A stretch of 64,000 nucleotides of DNA from Gonocerus acuteangulatus (lineage: Eukaryota > Arthropoda > Insecta > Hemiptera > Coreidae), in the NCBI GenBank assembly GCA_946811695.1, contig OX328126.1, positions 83,914,036-83,978,035 of the forward strand, read 5' to 3'. The position numbers were made by a program, and so were the translations under genes. The first letter of the stretch is position 1. The number at the start of each line of letters is the position of its first letter. Under the pieces are notes generated by a model that had not been told where the DNA came from, made no database searches, and saw nothing but the letters and a program-made list of their open reading frames with translations. Shown one piece after another: positions 10,899 through 24,740 of this stretch.

Positions 10899-11322
10899 GT
10901 CTAGGTGTCTAGGTGTCACCTCTAGGTGCGTCATATGTGTAAGAGGAATAACAACGAAATATAAATAAACACACTGTTGTAATACAAGGGAAGATAAAGA
11001 ACAAGAGTAGTTCGTGACAAAAGAAAAACAGAACCACAAGCTCAAAAGAATTGGCACCGGACCACGGTATAATTACTGGACAGAAGATTTAGAGTCCAAC
11101 TTTCTGTAGTGGCGGCTGGAGACCCGAAGAAAGCCAAGGGCCTGGCGCTTTGCCATTCACACGCTACGCCATTCGGTCATTACTATAGTAATTGATAAGG
11201 CCATGATAAGGAGGAGTTCTCCCGCCAAAATTACATTTAATTAGTGCTTATTCTCTTTACTAGAACGCCAAAGGCCATTTGTCATCCTCCTAGGCTGTCT
11301 AGTAGTTCGCCCGTCTTCATTT
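10899..11322. other. No recognisable feature
   Basis: Mixed-composition sequence with the phrase CTAGGTGTCTAGGTGTCACCTCTAGG at its left end, where the short direct repeat CTAGGTGTC occurs twice. Otherwise nothing identified. Confidence 0.4.
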
Positions 11323-11455
11323 TACGTTATTAATGACTAACAGTATGAATTTGAGGAGCCACGGCTTAGTCTGAGGGTTTAATTAGTTCAGAGTGAATTA
11401 TATATCCTTCTGTATATTTGTTTAATATTGCGAGATGTCTTTAAAAATAGTTGTA
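11323..11455 (+). repeat. 130-bp dispersed repeat, copy 2
   Basis: Direct partner of 8475-8605. Shared order of motifs is GTTATTAATGACTAACAG, GAATTTGAGGAGCC, GGGTTTAATTAGT and GTTTAATATT. No flanking terminal repeats were found. Confidence 0.8.
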
Positions 11456-11641
11456 ATTTTGTAATTGCAAGTGAACTCATAAAATAACATTTAGAACAAC
11501 ATAAAATAACATACAACCCAACAAATAAAATTGTTTACTCCACCTACAGTATAATGTAAATTACCACCACTAAAGTGGGTACATATATATATACTATTTA
11601 GGAAGATAAGGGATGCTTGGGATTCGACTAGAAGGAAAAAA

Positions 11642-12900
<1,259 letters not shown>

Positions 12901-12904
12901 AAAA

Positions 12905-13460
12905 CGTCAGACCTTCAGGAAAAAATCTGTATTGGACGTTTCGTCTGCACCTTGGCCTTCAGAAATGTCAGAAAAGTCAGAAATGAGCGTAGTTTATACA
13001 TCATAACAATACATTTTCAAACCAATCTTATTTTTAAACAATGAACATTCAGTAAATAGGTAGTTATTATAGAAAATGTGGTTTTCACTAAAAACCATTA
13101 ACCAAGATGTTAAAGTAAACAAAATGTAGAAAGAAATAAGCCAACAGTACAAAAATAACATTATTAAAATGTTATATTATGAGAAAAAGGCTGCCAACGT
13201 GCAGCCGAAACGTCTAATACAGATTTCTTTCTGAAGGTCTGAGGTTTTTTTCTCCTAGCCGAATCCCAACCATACCTTGTCTCCGTATCACTGCAACGCC
13301 TAACTATCTCCTATTCTATTTAGGGTTTCCGCACTCGGGAATTTATTTGGTATCTATACAGCTATTTCCAGAGGTTATGTTATTAATGAATTATAGTTCA
13401 ACGTTTAATCAAAAAAAAAAAAAAAAAAATCTCGGAATGGCATGGTCCTAATAGGATTTT
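12905..13460. other. Penelope-like motif and otherwise unassigned
   Basis: Contains GGCTGCCAACGTGCAGCCGAAACGTC at 13189-13214: a short stem followed by GAAAC, resembling the ends of Penelope-like elements seen elsewhere in the window. A poly(A) run lies at about 13410-13428. The rest is unassigned. Confidence 0.35.
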
Positions 13461-13884
13461 TGGGGTCGCTTATTGCGATGAGCGCGTTGGTTAACCTTCA
13501 TCACAGCAGATTCAAGGTCGTTTGAAGGTCAAATAGAGAAAAAAAGACAGTAGGAGATATTTGAAATAATTCATGCGCATGTTTTTGAGGTCTGTGAGAC
13601 CGAATCCGTGGTTTGTTTGACCTTTACGCATTTTACTAGAGGTCATTTGAAGGTCGAAAACAGAAAAAAAAATGCAGAAAAAATTTGAAACAATTCTTTC
13701 AAAAATTCATTTTCTGGGAGGCAGTGCGAGTTAAACTACGGGTTCGGGCTCAGGGACCTGAAATACATACGCATGAATTTTTTAAGATTTCTCCTACTGT
13801 TTATTCTGTATTTGACCTTCAAATGACCTTGAATCTGATGTGATGAAGGTTAACCTACACGCTCATCGTAATCAGCGACCCCAT
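13461..13884. repeat. Foldback with about 115-bp arms
   Basis: Arms 13461-13577 and 13770-13884 are inverted copies, about 85% alike, beginning TGGGGTCGCT and including GGTTAACCTTCATCAC and TTTGAAGGTCAAAT. A second direct occurrence of GGTCATTTGAAGGTC lies in the loop at about 13640. Architecture and the AAGGTCAAAT motif resemble the larger foldback at 62646-63196. Confidence 0.85.
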
Positions 13885-14744
13885 AAGGAAATATTGACCT
13901 GTATTATTTATAGTTATTATTAATGTTGATTTTATAACGCAAATATTAGGTAAAAAATATCAACCATTGGTGATAGCCGAATCAATATCGAATAATATTG
14001 TAAGACCCTCTATTCCCTTAGACGTGGATTACGTGAATAAGGTTGAGAGAAAAGGTTGGACGGCCAACATTGTAGATGTGGGAACAATGGGCCTGCAGAC
14101 GTAGCGTCTGGGTCGTTGACATCCCACGTGCCAGGAACATAACAACATCAGACCTTTTGCTTATTTAAAAAAAAAATCATAGAACATTTCGGGTCATATT
14201 TGATAATTAAACTCTAAAGATAATCGAACGTTCTAAACGTACATGGTGGAAAAGTGAGTTTTTTCACCAACCCCGTCGAAGTCGCAAGACCTGAGTGCAA
14301 CATTCGAGAGCCTCAAAAATACTCAGCATGCCCATACATAAAGAGTGATCAAGTAATCGCAGAGTTAAAATATTCTGTAATCATGTTGTCTATCATTGAG
14401 AGGAGATCGTTGACCGTTGGTGATGCGAAGGTAGAAATTGACAGGGTTCGGTCGTGGTATCTTAATAAAACTACATTTTTTTAAAATAAGAAAATGAGGT
14501 TTATTGTTTGCTGACGTTTCGTCTTAAAATTCAAGCTGTAAAACATGCAGGACAGAGTTAATACTAAAATAAATATAACAAAACAGAACAGCATTATACC
14601 CTAAGTGTGTGCTATAGCTAAAGCTATAGGTGGGTAACATAGATAAAGATTTAATGGTTATTTTGTATAAAATTAAGGCGCGTAACGCCCCACCTGTAGC
14701 AGGTTCATTTTTTTCAACGATGAGCTCGCTGAAACAATGCCCTC

Positions 14745-14800
14745 TCATAGGCATTAAGAAAGGGTAACAACCTATATATAAACCGGCACTAAGGACTTAT
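14745..14800 (+). repeat. Degenerate SINE core fragment
   Basis: AAAGGGTAACAACCTATATATAAACCGGCACTAA resembles the module GGGTGGTAACCTATAGATAACCCG shared by the SINEs at 46421 and 60713. No head or tail is evident, so this is a weak call. Confidence 0.35.
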
Positions 14801-16183
14801 AAACCAATGCACCGTAAAAAAAAATAGACAAACACCGTGTTAACCAACACATCTAACTACCCTAGCATTTAGATTTCGGTTTATAATTTCTTATTTTCAA
14901 CTGATCTATTTTTTCAGTTAGAATTTTAAACATTGTTAATCGACTATGCTAAAATTAAAATATTCAAGTCATCATACATTTCAAAAATGCTATCATAGCC
15001 AAACTTGTGAAGAGCGTCTATAAATAATAAATAAACAAAAATATATGGTCGAATTATGGTTTTGGGGAAAAATAACTTTGTTACGCGAAATCTAATACTC
15101 ATTAAAACAAATTTAATTTATCTGTTAGAACAGATAAATTAATACAATAAAACAAAAAAAAAATAACCAAAATAAAAACTTGAAGTTGTGTACGCATATT
15201 TCATTTGAGAGCTCATTGGTAAAAAAGATATGTTTCACGGTGGATTCAAATACACCTTTCTTGAATCTATAGTCTAATCCAAAATTATTTGAAACGTTAA
15301 TTTAAAATTTACGGAAAATAATGCATTGAGTAAACAAAGAAAATCCGTGTTCTCCCAGATGAAGTATTAAACAATTTATTCCAGAGATTGGACGTTACGG
15401 GGGGATTAGAGTCCGCGCATAATTGCTGAAAGTGGTAATTAAGGCGCAGAGCAATAAAACGAAAACTCGCTAATTGAGATAAAATATAATAAGTTCCATT
15501 TCTCGCTGGTTCAATAACGGAATGAATGAGGGAAGTTTCTTCGCATGGAAATAGATTCATCAAAGTTTCTCTCAGATTAATTATATCTCCAGTTGATTCT
15601 GGTAAATTACGATATAATTGTCGAGTACCGGAGTTCGCCAGATTGTTATATGAGCATATTAATAAAATCGGAATAAAATTACTCTAAGTCGCAGGAAATG
15701 CGTGAACTTAGCGAGTTCCTTTGTAAAACTACTAACAACCTTGGAAGGATATTTAAAAGCTTAGAGCAGCCACTAAGAATAATTTCCTTCTCGATATTTT
15801 TGCTAGTGAGGGCAATGGTTTCTTTAAGACTTTCTCTACCTTTGACTTTTACAGCAGTCGATAGCAGTTGTGACTTGCGTACCGTTGACTGCTGTAATCG
15901 TCGACGGAAGACAGGCCTCACCAAACGTTGACTTGTCCAGCTGTCAAAAGCTCCTCGTTTCAATCTTCTCATTTCACAACTTTAAAGCTTTCTAGCTTAA
16001 CCTAAAAATTAAGGTTTTGGTCGTGTGAGCAATGCAGGCTATTCGTTGCCCTCTCAGCCCATGCAACCTCGCAAACCGCTGGTCAAATCACCTTTAGTAT
16101 TTATACCTCTTCCTACTTTCCAAACAGCTTTTTTTAGCAACATTACTTCATTTTTAGCTACCTACTCAAGTGTTCTAGTGAAG
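14801..16183. other. No recognisable feature
   Basis: Several overlapping short frames on opposite strands (for example 15309-15563 and 15679-15972 minus, 15698-15931 plus) have no domain or coding signal I can defend. A minus-strand motif at 14510-14530 (GACGAAACGTCAGC followed by AACAATAAA) resembles the Penelope-like ends listed in the findings. Confidence 0.35.
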
Positions 16184-16185
16184 TA

Positions 16186-17093
16186 CAGTAGAACTTGGAT
16201 AATTCGAACCCCTAGGGACCGATAAAAAAGTTCGAATTATCCAAAATTCGAATTACAAACGTTTTTGAAAATAAAGGGCTAAACTTCATATTTTCATATT
16301 CTTTAATTTAAAAAAAAAATACATTTTATTTAAAGAAAAACAAACATTTCATGAATTGATGATTATGTAAATAATTTATCAAAAAAGTAAAAATAAAAGT
16401 CTATTGTTTTGAAAAAAGTCATTTTCATGGGCAAGAAGTTTTTTTTTTTATTTTTCAGGTAAGTTGGTAAAGTGTTAGGAGGAATTCCTAAGTCATTGGC
16501 AATTTCAGATTTTCTCTTTATTCCTTTTTCAACTTCTTTAATCGCAGCTATTTTCTCTCACAACATTAAAGTTTTATAACTTTTAGGTTTCGACATTCTA
16601 CATCAACAACTCACTGAACTGCACTGTACACCAGAAATTATAGGCACAGACAGTAAAACAGATCTAGGCCCTGACTGACTTATAACTGAATAAGAAATGA
16701 AGATGGGAGGGATGGTGGGAGGGAACTCTAGGATAAAACGACAGGATGTAACTATAACAACCCCTGGAGGGAGGAGGCGCGACCCTCCACTTTGCAGAAC
16801 TCCTAGAGTCCAAGAACTAGACTATAAGACCGCCGCGCTTCTTGTCCCAGAACCCCTACATCCGTATCTTACTATCCGTCTTTCCCGAGGGGAGAATATT
16901 TTGACGAGATTTAAGATCGAAAACCTCCCATTGGAGGTAAAGACTCGTAAAAAATTCTAATTATCCAAAATTTTATTCGAATTAAGCACGATTTTTTTAC
17001 ATTGTTTATGTCCTAAATTCTAGGGACCGAGAGAAATATTCGAATTAAAGACGATTTCGAATTATCGAAGCTCGAATTATCCATGTTCCACTG
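16186..17093. mobile_element. pogo/Tigger-like DNA transposon (908 bp)
   Basis: Starts CAGTAGAACTTGGATAATTCG and ends with the inverse CGAATTATCCATGTTCCACTG; both ends are flanked by TA (16184-16185, 17094-17095), the target of Tc1/mariner and pogo elements. Subterminal GAATTATCCAAAATTCGAATT-type motifs recur at both sides. A minus-strand HTH remnant lies inside (16395-16596). The middle (about 16690-16940) is GC-richer and looks unlike the rest. Much shorter than an autonomous Tigger element. Confidence 0.8.
16395..16596 (-). pseudogene. CENP-B-type HTH of Tigger-like transposase, truncated
   Basis: From an ATG at 16596 the minus strand reads MSKPKSYKTLML, a TGA stop, then EKIAAIKEVEKGIKRKSEIA, NDLGIPPNTLPTYLKNK. 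This matches the N-terminal CENP-B/Psq-type helix-turn-helix of pogo/Tigger transposases, which binds the terminal repeats. The stop replaces the glutamate normally seen in LEEK-like motifs. The catalytic DDE region is absent from the element, so the gene is dead and truncated. Confidence 0.75.
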
Positions 17094-17095
17094 TA

Positions 17096-17799
17096 GTTTG
17101 AGGGTTGGGTCCAGGGTCCCAGACCGTCCTTAGGCCCATCCAGCCTTTCATTAATTCAATGGATGCCTTCTAAAGCGAACTTCAGAGAGCAAATGTCCTT
17201 GTTTCATAACTCAAAGAACACACAAAAAAAATGTTTGCTAAAATTATATTACGTCTTTTCAAAAATGATGGAATTCAGTACATATTGTGCGTGAAACGTA
17301 AAGTCATATTGTGCGTGAAACGTAAAGTCATATGAACCAACAAAACTGCTCCCACCGGGTCGGATCATTTTCACTACTGAAAATAAAGAAAAACCTACAT
17401 AAGATTATATGTTTAAACGTTTTCGAGAGAAGAACATAAACTTGACTTTTAGTTTCTCTTACTTCAAGAAACAGGTTGGTCCGAAATTGTATCAACTGAC
17501 AAAAGTAGTTTGGTCCTAAGATTTCGAAAAACAGAGACAAAATACTGTTTATTTGAACAAATTTGGCACTTTTAATTTTTGAATGTTTAGCATAAATTTA
17601 TGCGAATATGGTAGTTTTATCAAAATTCCCCCAAGAACCGGGTTTTAAAGAATTTATTAAGCGTTAAAAACAATCTTTACGTTTTCCACGGGTCCATAAC
17701 GAAATTGGATATATTTTAGAAAAACAAAATATATTTGTCCCACGTTTCTTATATTGGTTATAGATCTAGCCTTTAAAATGGTTTGTACTGATTACATGC
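17096..17799. other. No recognisable feature
   Basis: Contains a 26-bp tandem duplication at 17284-17336 (CATATTGTGCGTGAAACG repeated). Otherwise AT-rich without identifiable genes or terminal repeats. Confidence 0.4.
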
Positions 17800-18060
17800 A
17801 AAAGTGTGTCTGAAAGCCTATAAAGGAAAAGCCATAAAACCTGTGATGACTTTTTCACGGGAATTTCGCCGAAAAATATTCTTCCGTTTGGCGGGTTGGC
17901 GCATTTGACTTTTTGTATGAGATAAAGTCTTTTGTACCAAATTTCATCACAACCGGGCCATTTCTGAGCCTGCTAGAATGCAAACAAACGGATACATATA
18001 CCAATTTATATACAAATTTTAACCATCGTCGATTTCGTGATCCATGAGTTAAGAGGTTTT
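17800..18060 (+). repeat. HINE-like family A, diverged 3' fragment
   Basis: Matches the 3' part of 11642-12900: the TTTGTACCAAATTTCATCAC block, ACAAACGGATACATATA, then ACAAATTTTAACCATCGTCG. The TA tract is reduced to a few bases and the terminal hairpin is lost. Older than the other copies. Confidence 0.6.
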
Positions 18061-19037
18061 TTTTCGGAATTGTGTCATCTATATAAATAAATAGAAAAAA
18101 TGCACAAAAATACACTCAGGATTGGAGAAAAACTTTTTAAATGTAATGAAGTCGTCACCTGCTAAGGACATCTCAAGTAAAGTAGCTAATTACGAAATTG
18201 TCTGCTTTAAAAAGTATTAATCACCATTAATATGGTGTGAAATTTCAATTTAATTAGTCTGAATAACAAACCCAACGTCTGTTACAAGCCGAAAAAAAAT
18301 GCAATTCCATTTGTCCCCTTTATAACTTAATAATGGACTAAAGATGGTCTGGAAAACATGTTGAGCCAAGAAAAGCATTTTCCACGTGATGAAACATTCA
18401 CGTTTTCCTCTTTAGGGCTGCCGTTTCGAGGCATTGCGGTGCTTCCACTGAGCCCGGGCATAACTATAACAGTAACATTCTACAATTGCCGGTTAAACCC
18501 CGAATTCAGGATCACTTGGTCACATCCTTGGTGTGAGAACTGCGGAAAAATCCAACACTCTTCTTGCCGTTTGCGGTATGAACATTGGACATGGACAAAA
18601 TGATCTCATCCATAATCAGTATTGGGTTAGACCTTGGACGTCCTTGACGTAAAAAAATATGGATCCGTTGGTCATGCAGAGAGATTACATAAAGCAAAAC
18701 GCTTTTATAAACCTTTTCTAATGCCCAAGAACTACTGAAAACAAAGAAAAAAAAAATGACAAGACCATGGAATAAATGAATGCCTCGAGGAATGATCAGC
18801 ACACTGTGTTTCCACCAACCCAATAATGTTGGGCAGCCCACTTTATTATGTAGTAAATAAAGTTTTCTTCTTCTTCTTCTGAAATCTCTCAAGCAAAATA
18901 TTATCAAACTGAGCAATGATTTTTTTTCACATTTTACAATTTTAAGAAGACAGAGTATTGAAATATTATGGCTTAACGTTATGAAACATTAACATATAAT
19001 ACAAACAATACAGCGAAACTAATAATAAAAAAAAAAC
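18061..19037. other. No recognisable gene; (TTC)n tail at about 18865
   Basis: Includes a run of CTTCTTCTTCTTCTTCT at 18865-18881 downstream of TAGTAAATAAAGTT, which resembles a retroposon 3' end. A 134-aa minus-strand frame (18512-18916) crosses this repeat and has no domain, so I do not call it a gene. Confidence 0.4.
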
Positions 19038-19472
19038 ATAATACCAAACAGGTGAAGAATAACCCTTCAAAAATTTTTCAAACTTTACATTTATTTCTCC
19101 ATCACAACGTTTCGGACACACAGGTCCATCCTCAGGCAATCATGTCCTTTTCATTACTATAGTTACACTAAAACAGTCATGCAATAAATAAACATGATTC
19201 CTGTAAGGAACCAAGTCAAATTACACCTACATCAATTAAACACTCATTATCAGGCTGTGATAATGAGTGTTTAATTGATGTAGGTGTAATTTGACTTGGT
19301 TCCTTACAGGAATCATGTTTATTTATTGCATGACTGTTTTAATGTAACTATAGTAATGAACAGGACATGATTGCCTGAGGATGGACCTGTGTGTCCGAAA
19401 CGTTGTGATGGAGAAATAAATGTAAAGTTTGAAAAATTTTTGAAGGGTTATTCTTCACCTGTTTGGTATTAT
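19038..19472. repeat. Long palindrome, about 214-bp arms
   Basis: Two inverted copies meet at a five-base spacer near 19253-19257. The arms differ at only a few positions, for example CATGTCCTTTTCATT against CATGTCCTGTTCATT. Reading outward, each arm has GCCTGAGGATGGACCTGTGT, GTCCGAAACG and AATAAATG, then GGGTTATTC, resembling Penelope-like 3' ends. The outer motif AATAACCCTTCAAA recurs in the smaller palindrome at 56831-56934. Confidence 0.9.
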
Positions 19473-19507
19473 TAATTAATACCCTTCATTTAGTAATCGT
19501 AATAAAA

Positions 19508-19815
19508 AAAAACAGTCCCGTAACAGGCCACAAGGGCCCAGAAGGGAGATACTATAAGGTATTTGATTCATTACAATTCATGGCGCGCTAGGGCGATAGT
19601 TTGGTCAGTACTATGCTCCGGCCGCCCAATTTCCCCTTTCCAGGTACCCATTAAAATTATCAATATTAATATATTAATTTATAAATGAATTAAAGGCTGG
19701 TTTGGCCTAGGGACGGCCAGGGAGGCCGTATTCAACCCATGAACGACGAGATATTTGAACTCAGGTCCTCCATCATACTATTCCGGTATTCTACCACTAA
19801 GACAATCTCGCCCCC
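19508..19815 (-). repeat. tRNA-headed SINE type 3, copy 1
   Basis: Minus-strand SINE homologous to 40605-41168. The head lies at the right end: GAGATTGTCTTAGTGGTAGA (box-A-like) and a degraded box B near 19775. The body contains AGGCTGG.T.GCCTAGGGACG, and the tail ends at CAGTCCCGTAACAGGC on the plus strand. More diverged than the other copy. Confidence 0.65.
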
Positions 19816-19829
19816 AGAGCTAAACAAAT

Positions 19830-21190
19830 AATTCATAAATATTGGGTACGGTCTTCACTATCTGAGATATTCTTTTGACCATTTTTTTTATGTAATTTAA
19901 GAAGCTTTAATACGCCATTCTGAAATTTACCACGGGGTCTCAGCATTTACTCAGGGTTGATGATATTTAGCAAAATACAAGGGGAAACAACAATTTAGAA
20001 ATGATATTATTTTTTTTTATTTTTTTTTTTTTATGGATTCCTTAATTTGACAACAATTACCCAAAACCCGTCCATATCTCCAAATTAACAAAACTGTGCG
20101 CATCATAGTTTTCATGAATGTTCCCTTCTGCAAAACAATTTCCTAGTTTCCGAAAATAGTTTTCCCGAATTTCATTTAAGAAAATAATCGTCTTGACATT
20201 TTTATCATTAACATCATATCATATAAGGATCGAACATGGAGTATAAGAAGGATCAATGAATATTTGACGATTTTTTTGAAAATTCTTTTTGAGAACAACC
20301 TCAATAGTTCTTCATTTTTAGATAGAGATTTCTATATAGAAAAATACTTCTTTATGTAGTTTACTACAATACAGTTGACGCAAGTTATGGTGCTATATGT
20401 TCTTCTAATTAATTTCTCCTAAAATTAGTATTACTAGAATGAATAATAATTAAAACAATTGTATCTGGCACCAGAACATATTGTAATTGCCTTCTTAATA
20501 AATAAATGAAAATGGAAAAGAGAGCGCAGAGCGCTGAAAACCATCAAAGTAACGTTAAAAAAAACGATTGGATGAAATTAAATGAAAACAATTATTATTA
20601 GGTACCTTCGAAATACGTGTAAACTTGACAAAATTAATTACAACAAAAAATTAAAATATTTAATTAAATCACTGCAGTTTCCATTAAATCTATACTGGCA
20701 AATTAATTGCAGCAGTTAATTAGATGGAATTGGTGTTTAACAAATAAATACACTTTTCCTCAATGCTTAAGTGCATGCCGTAATGTCTGCTTAATTGACG
20801 AAAACCAAACAGCCCATTTGTCTTGAAGTTTAATGTTAGTATATACTGCTCTTAAACTATGAGAATTGCCTCTAAGTGTATACAGTCAAGTCGACCTTTT
20901 AAGAAAGCATCGCTTTGAACAGCTAATCCTCTAAATATTTATGCCCATTCTTTCCGCCGCTCTTTGCAGACATCAAAACCACTTTACGGTCTGAAGTATC
21001 CTTCAAGCTTCACTCCTTTCAAGAACTGTCAAATCCCTTGAAATATTCTTTCTCCGTCTTTCTGGATACCTCGAGTTATAACAATGCACAACCCCAGGCT
21101 GTATTCAAAATGTATATTGATAATTTTAGCTTCATAATTTAATAAGAATAATTTAATTCAAGTACGGTGTTATTTTGCTAAAATCATGCC
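19830..21190. other. AT-rich, no recognisable feature
   Basis: Poly(T) stretch at about 20010-20032. No frames or repeats with support. Confidence 0.4.
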
Positions 21191-21196
21191 TGAATC

Positions 21197-21790
21197 AGTG
21201 TTGTGTAAATGTGAATTAAAATTTAATTCAAATGGTATTTGAATTATGAATTAAATTTTTTTTATTATAATTGAAAAGGCTCAAAATATCAATTGCAGCA
21301 ATTAAAAAAATAATTCAATTTGGATTAACTGTATTTCAATTAAATATAACTCGACTATTTGAATTATGTAGTCATTTGAAATACCAATTGAAATATCGAA
21401 TAATTAAATAATAAATATTTTAATTCAAAATACTGACAGATATCACGAATGCAATGTTTTGACGGGGATTGTTCACGGCTTATGCAGGTAAACATTTTAA
21501 TTCCTTCAGGTTCTTTCGATTTACTGATAACAACTAATCTTTCAGTGAGACCGATAATCACACCTAAAATTGAATTACAATTGTAATTCAATTATACTGC
21601 TTGGTAATTCATATTTTTATTACTGACTATCATTATTAGTGATAAAATTCTTGTAATAGATATTTAAGTTAAATAATTAGTGCTTCAATTACATTACAGG
21701 ATTACAATGTAATTGTAATTCACGTTTTAATTGAATTATTATTCTTAATATGATTTTAATTCATGAGCTACAAATACAATGTAACCGTAT
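21197..21790. other. Possible hAT terminus with AATTCAAT-rich subterminal DNA
   Basis: CAGTGTTGTGTAAATG at 21197 looks like a hAT terminus (compare CAGTGTTGTAAAATAC at 51302 on the minus strand). It is followed by a dense cluster of TTTAATTCAAAT, TTGAATTA and TGTAATTCAAT on both strands, reminiscent of subterminal binding repeats. I could not locate the opposite end or a target duplication. Confidence 0.35.
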
Positions 21791-22071
21791 TTCCTAATTC
21801 ATATACGTGCATACAGACATACATACGTGTAATTTTATCCTTCCATAATCAACACTCTATCTATATCATTGGGTGTTTTCTCCTCAGTCTCCTGGGATAA
21901 ATTCTTTCGGGGGCTGTTGCTAACCGAAAGAATTGTTTTTTGTTGTTTTTTTTACGGGCGTTCATTTAAAAAATTTCCGAACCGTTCTGGCGGTATCAAG
22001 CAGTACCGCTTGTTGGGCATTTTTAATTATATTCTTGCTATATTGTTATTATTATTGTCATTATTTTGGTT

Positions 22072-22218
22072 TAACGGCGTATCAACTATTAACGCCGGGG
22101 TATCTACAGTCTGCAACAGCACATGGTTGGTCACCCATTATATTACTGGCTACACTCTACGTTGCTAAGCTTCGGCGATCAACGGGAACCGGTGCATTGA
22201 ACGTGGCTATGCCCGTTC
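22072..22218 (-). repeat. 5S rRNA-derived SINE, copy 1
   Basis: The minus strand carries a 5S-like head: GGCATAGCCACGTTCAATGC, CACCGGTTCCCGTTGATCGC, CGAAGCTTAGCAACG (5S box A region), then ATGGGTGACC (box C), followed by TACCCCGGCGTTAATAG and the shared tail. It lacks a long poly(A) and is more diverged than the copies at 38684 and 60713. Confidence 0.75.
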
Positions 22219-22687
22219 GTGCCTATATTATTATTCTTGCTATTGTATCCGATTAGATGATCAATTAACTTCATCTGTACTCAATTCGTTGAATTTATCT
22301 TACAGTGTTTCAATATATATTTTAGTTGTTTTATCAATTTAGTAAATACGGCCACGAGTGTAATTACGACCAGAGCAATTAGCTCATATTGTAAATTCAA
22401 TAAACTACTTATAATCTAATTTTAAATACAACGAAAGCCTGGAAAAATGAAAAATATTCTTAGAATGAAGCCATCTTATCCAGACTTTCTATTTGCCACA
22501 CCTTAATTACCCATTCGTTCTTACTAGACAGAAAGAACAGACCAACTTGTACATTTTGCAACGACACTTTGACAGTTAAGTACATACTTACTAACTGCAG
22601 ACTGCTTAAATATCTGAATATACCCTACGATTCTCGCGCCTTACCGACAGAAGGTAGCCTACACATCGGTACACTCCTCAAAAAAAA

Positions 22688-24058
22688 AGTCCGACTCGCA
22701 GGAACTGCGTCATCTTAGCGCGGTTACGTACATCTCGAAGAAATGGAATAAATTAGCATCACAAATAACAAGAAACTGACAGTAGCCAACTTACACAAAA
22801 GTGGATAATCCTTAATCTGTATAAGTCAATACAATTATGTACTGAAAACGTACTTACTCTTTGACTACTGCTGAGAAGGCTCTTCTTATGAACCAAAAAT
22901 TCGTTGTCATTTTACTAGCAAATTCGTCTAACTGTTATAATCAACTGTAAATATGTGCTTCATGGCGAATAAAATTCCATTCTGTCGTGGGTTAAATCTT
23001 TCTATAAAATAAGAAATAACGATAACTTCAGTTGGAGGAAGCTATGAGGAAGGTTATATAGACAGCAGAATTCTAAACAAACTACGTCATCATGATTAGC
23101 CACAGCCATCTTGTTTACCACAGCCACTCCAAACTTATTATTACCAATACCTTTCACCGTTGCTTAGCTTATTTTACTACTATACTAATTTTTCTGATAA
23201 ATGCAATTTGAAACAAGAAAAAAACAATTAAAAAGTGAGATAAACAAAGAGAAAACCCCTTACAAAACAACAAAACAAACATTTTTTAAGTTTTAAGCGC
23301 TTATATCTCTGATTGACGTTACCCCATTCAATATTGCTTCAGAACCTTTTTTGTAGAGAATTTAGTAAGCATTCGAATGGTCACCTTCCACTTAGCACGA
23401 TTTCCCAACCGTTATCGAGATATTTACGAAAAATATATGAAGATCCGAAAACTTTTCATGTCTATTAATACAATTTTTTTTTCGCATACTTCCTTAACTC
23501 CAAATATAACCAAAATTTGAACATCTTAGTTGGGATTAATTTCCAAGTTGTAGAAAATATTTCAATTGAATCCCGTGATTCTATGTACTCACAAAAATAT
23601 AATGACTTACAAAAACATTGATTCCACGTTTCTCAGGAACGGTTGCAGATATCGCTTTATAAATGGTTTCATTCGTTTTCTTATGTTAAGAAACCTATAA
23701 AACAAGTACCTGCAAGCATATAAACACAAAAACGTAAGCTTTACAATTTTTATGCGCGAATTTCGCACCAAACACTATCTTCTAGTGGGCGGATTCTGCT
23801 GGTTAAAGAACTTGACCTTTCATATTAGACGACAGATATTTGTACCAAATTTCGTTAATATCGGACCATTTTTCAGCTTGCTAGAGCGCGAACAGACAAG
23901 CATATATATAAATATATATATACAAATTTGGGCCACCTATATTTTCGTAATCTATAGGGTCTGAAACGTGAAAGTTTCTAGTCGGCTCTTCCGGATTGCG
24001 TCATGAGGTCAACCTCATAACCGGTTTCTCCCTATGGAGATAGGGACTAACCGCGCTA
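22688..24058 (+). mobile_element. HINE-like family A, copy 3
   Basis: The 5' end AGTCCGACTCGCAGGAACTGC is preceded by a run of A and followed by AGCGCGGTTACG. The body aligns with copy 2 from about 23285 (CGCTTATATCTCTGATTGAC). A short TA tract (about 23900-23922) precedes the TTTTCGTAATCTATAGGG block. The 3' hairpin is decayed (CGGTTTCTCCCTATGGAGATAGGGACTAACCG) but still ends CCGCGCTAAA. Most diverged of the full-length copies. Confidence 0.7.
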
Positions 24059-24062
24059 AAAC

Positions 24063-24740
24063 ACTATTTAAAATGTAACTTATTAAATTTTAATTCTAAA
24101 AAAATTTTAAAATTGTTTCTCTTTCTTTCAGTGTTATCGGTTTGTTATGTATTTTTTAATTAATTTATTTGTTTTCTAATTTTAATATTTAATTTCTATA
24201 TTTTATTAATTTCTATTTCATTTGAGGTTGTAACAGTGGTTAGTTACCTTCTTATATTTTCTTTCAATTCTAACTTTGACGTACGAAGAGTTTGCCGCCT
24301 AGTTGCGGGACTGTATAAATTGAAAAAAAAAAACAAAGCAAATAGTGTAATTTTCACATTGCTTAGCAGCCTGAAAACATGAGTGTAAAACATTTTCTCT
24401 CTACCCTTCCCATACCTCAAGACATTTCTTATTTAAAATATTCAACTACATAATCTCATGTCTTGTTAGAGAAACAAATTTATGTTATTTAACTGAAGGA
24501 GAAATTTATAGAACAATGTTCAGCAACAGACTTTTAATACAACAGCAATATTTTACTCAATACTTTCCCTTTCTCCAACTAGAGGAAACGAAGTAATATA
24601 ATAAAAATAAGGTTTCAAACACTGCTCTTAATTTGTAAAACTATTTTCCTCTATTATAATTATTTTATTCTAGTATTTTACCATTTGATTAACATATATA
24701 TCAAATAATACCCATACATTTTAAAATGGTGTAACAGTAG
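24063..24740. other. No recognisable feature
   Basis: Very AT-rich. No supported gene or repeat. Confidence 0.4.

Noticed and set aside
15679..15972. 97-aa minus and 77-aa plus overlapping frames
   Set aside because: Opposite-strand frames over the same bases with no domain, splice signals or repeat partner to favour either.
18512..18916. 134-aa minus-strand frame
   Set aside because: It crosses a (TTC)n tract and a poly(T)-like stretch, contains no domain and has no conserved partner.
21869..22256. Overlapping 99- and 107-aa plus frames
   Set aside because: They read through the antisense of a 5S-derived SINE (22072-22218) and low-complexity DNA.
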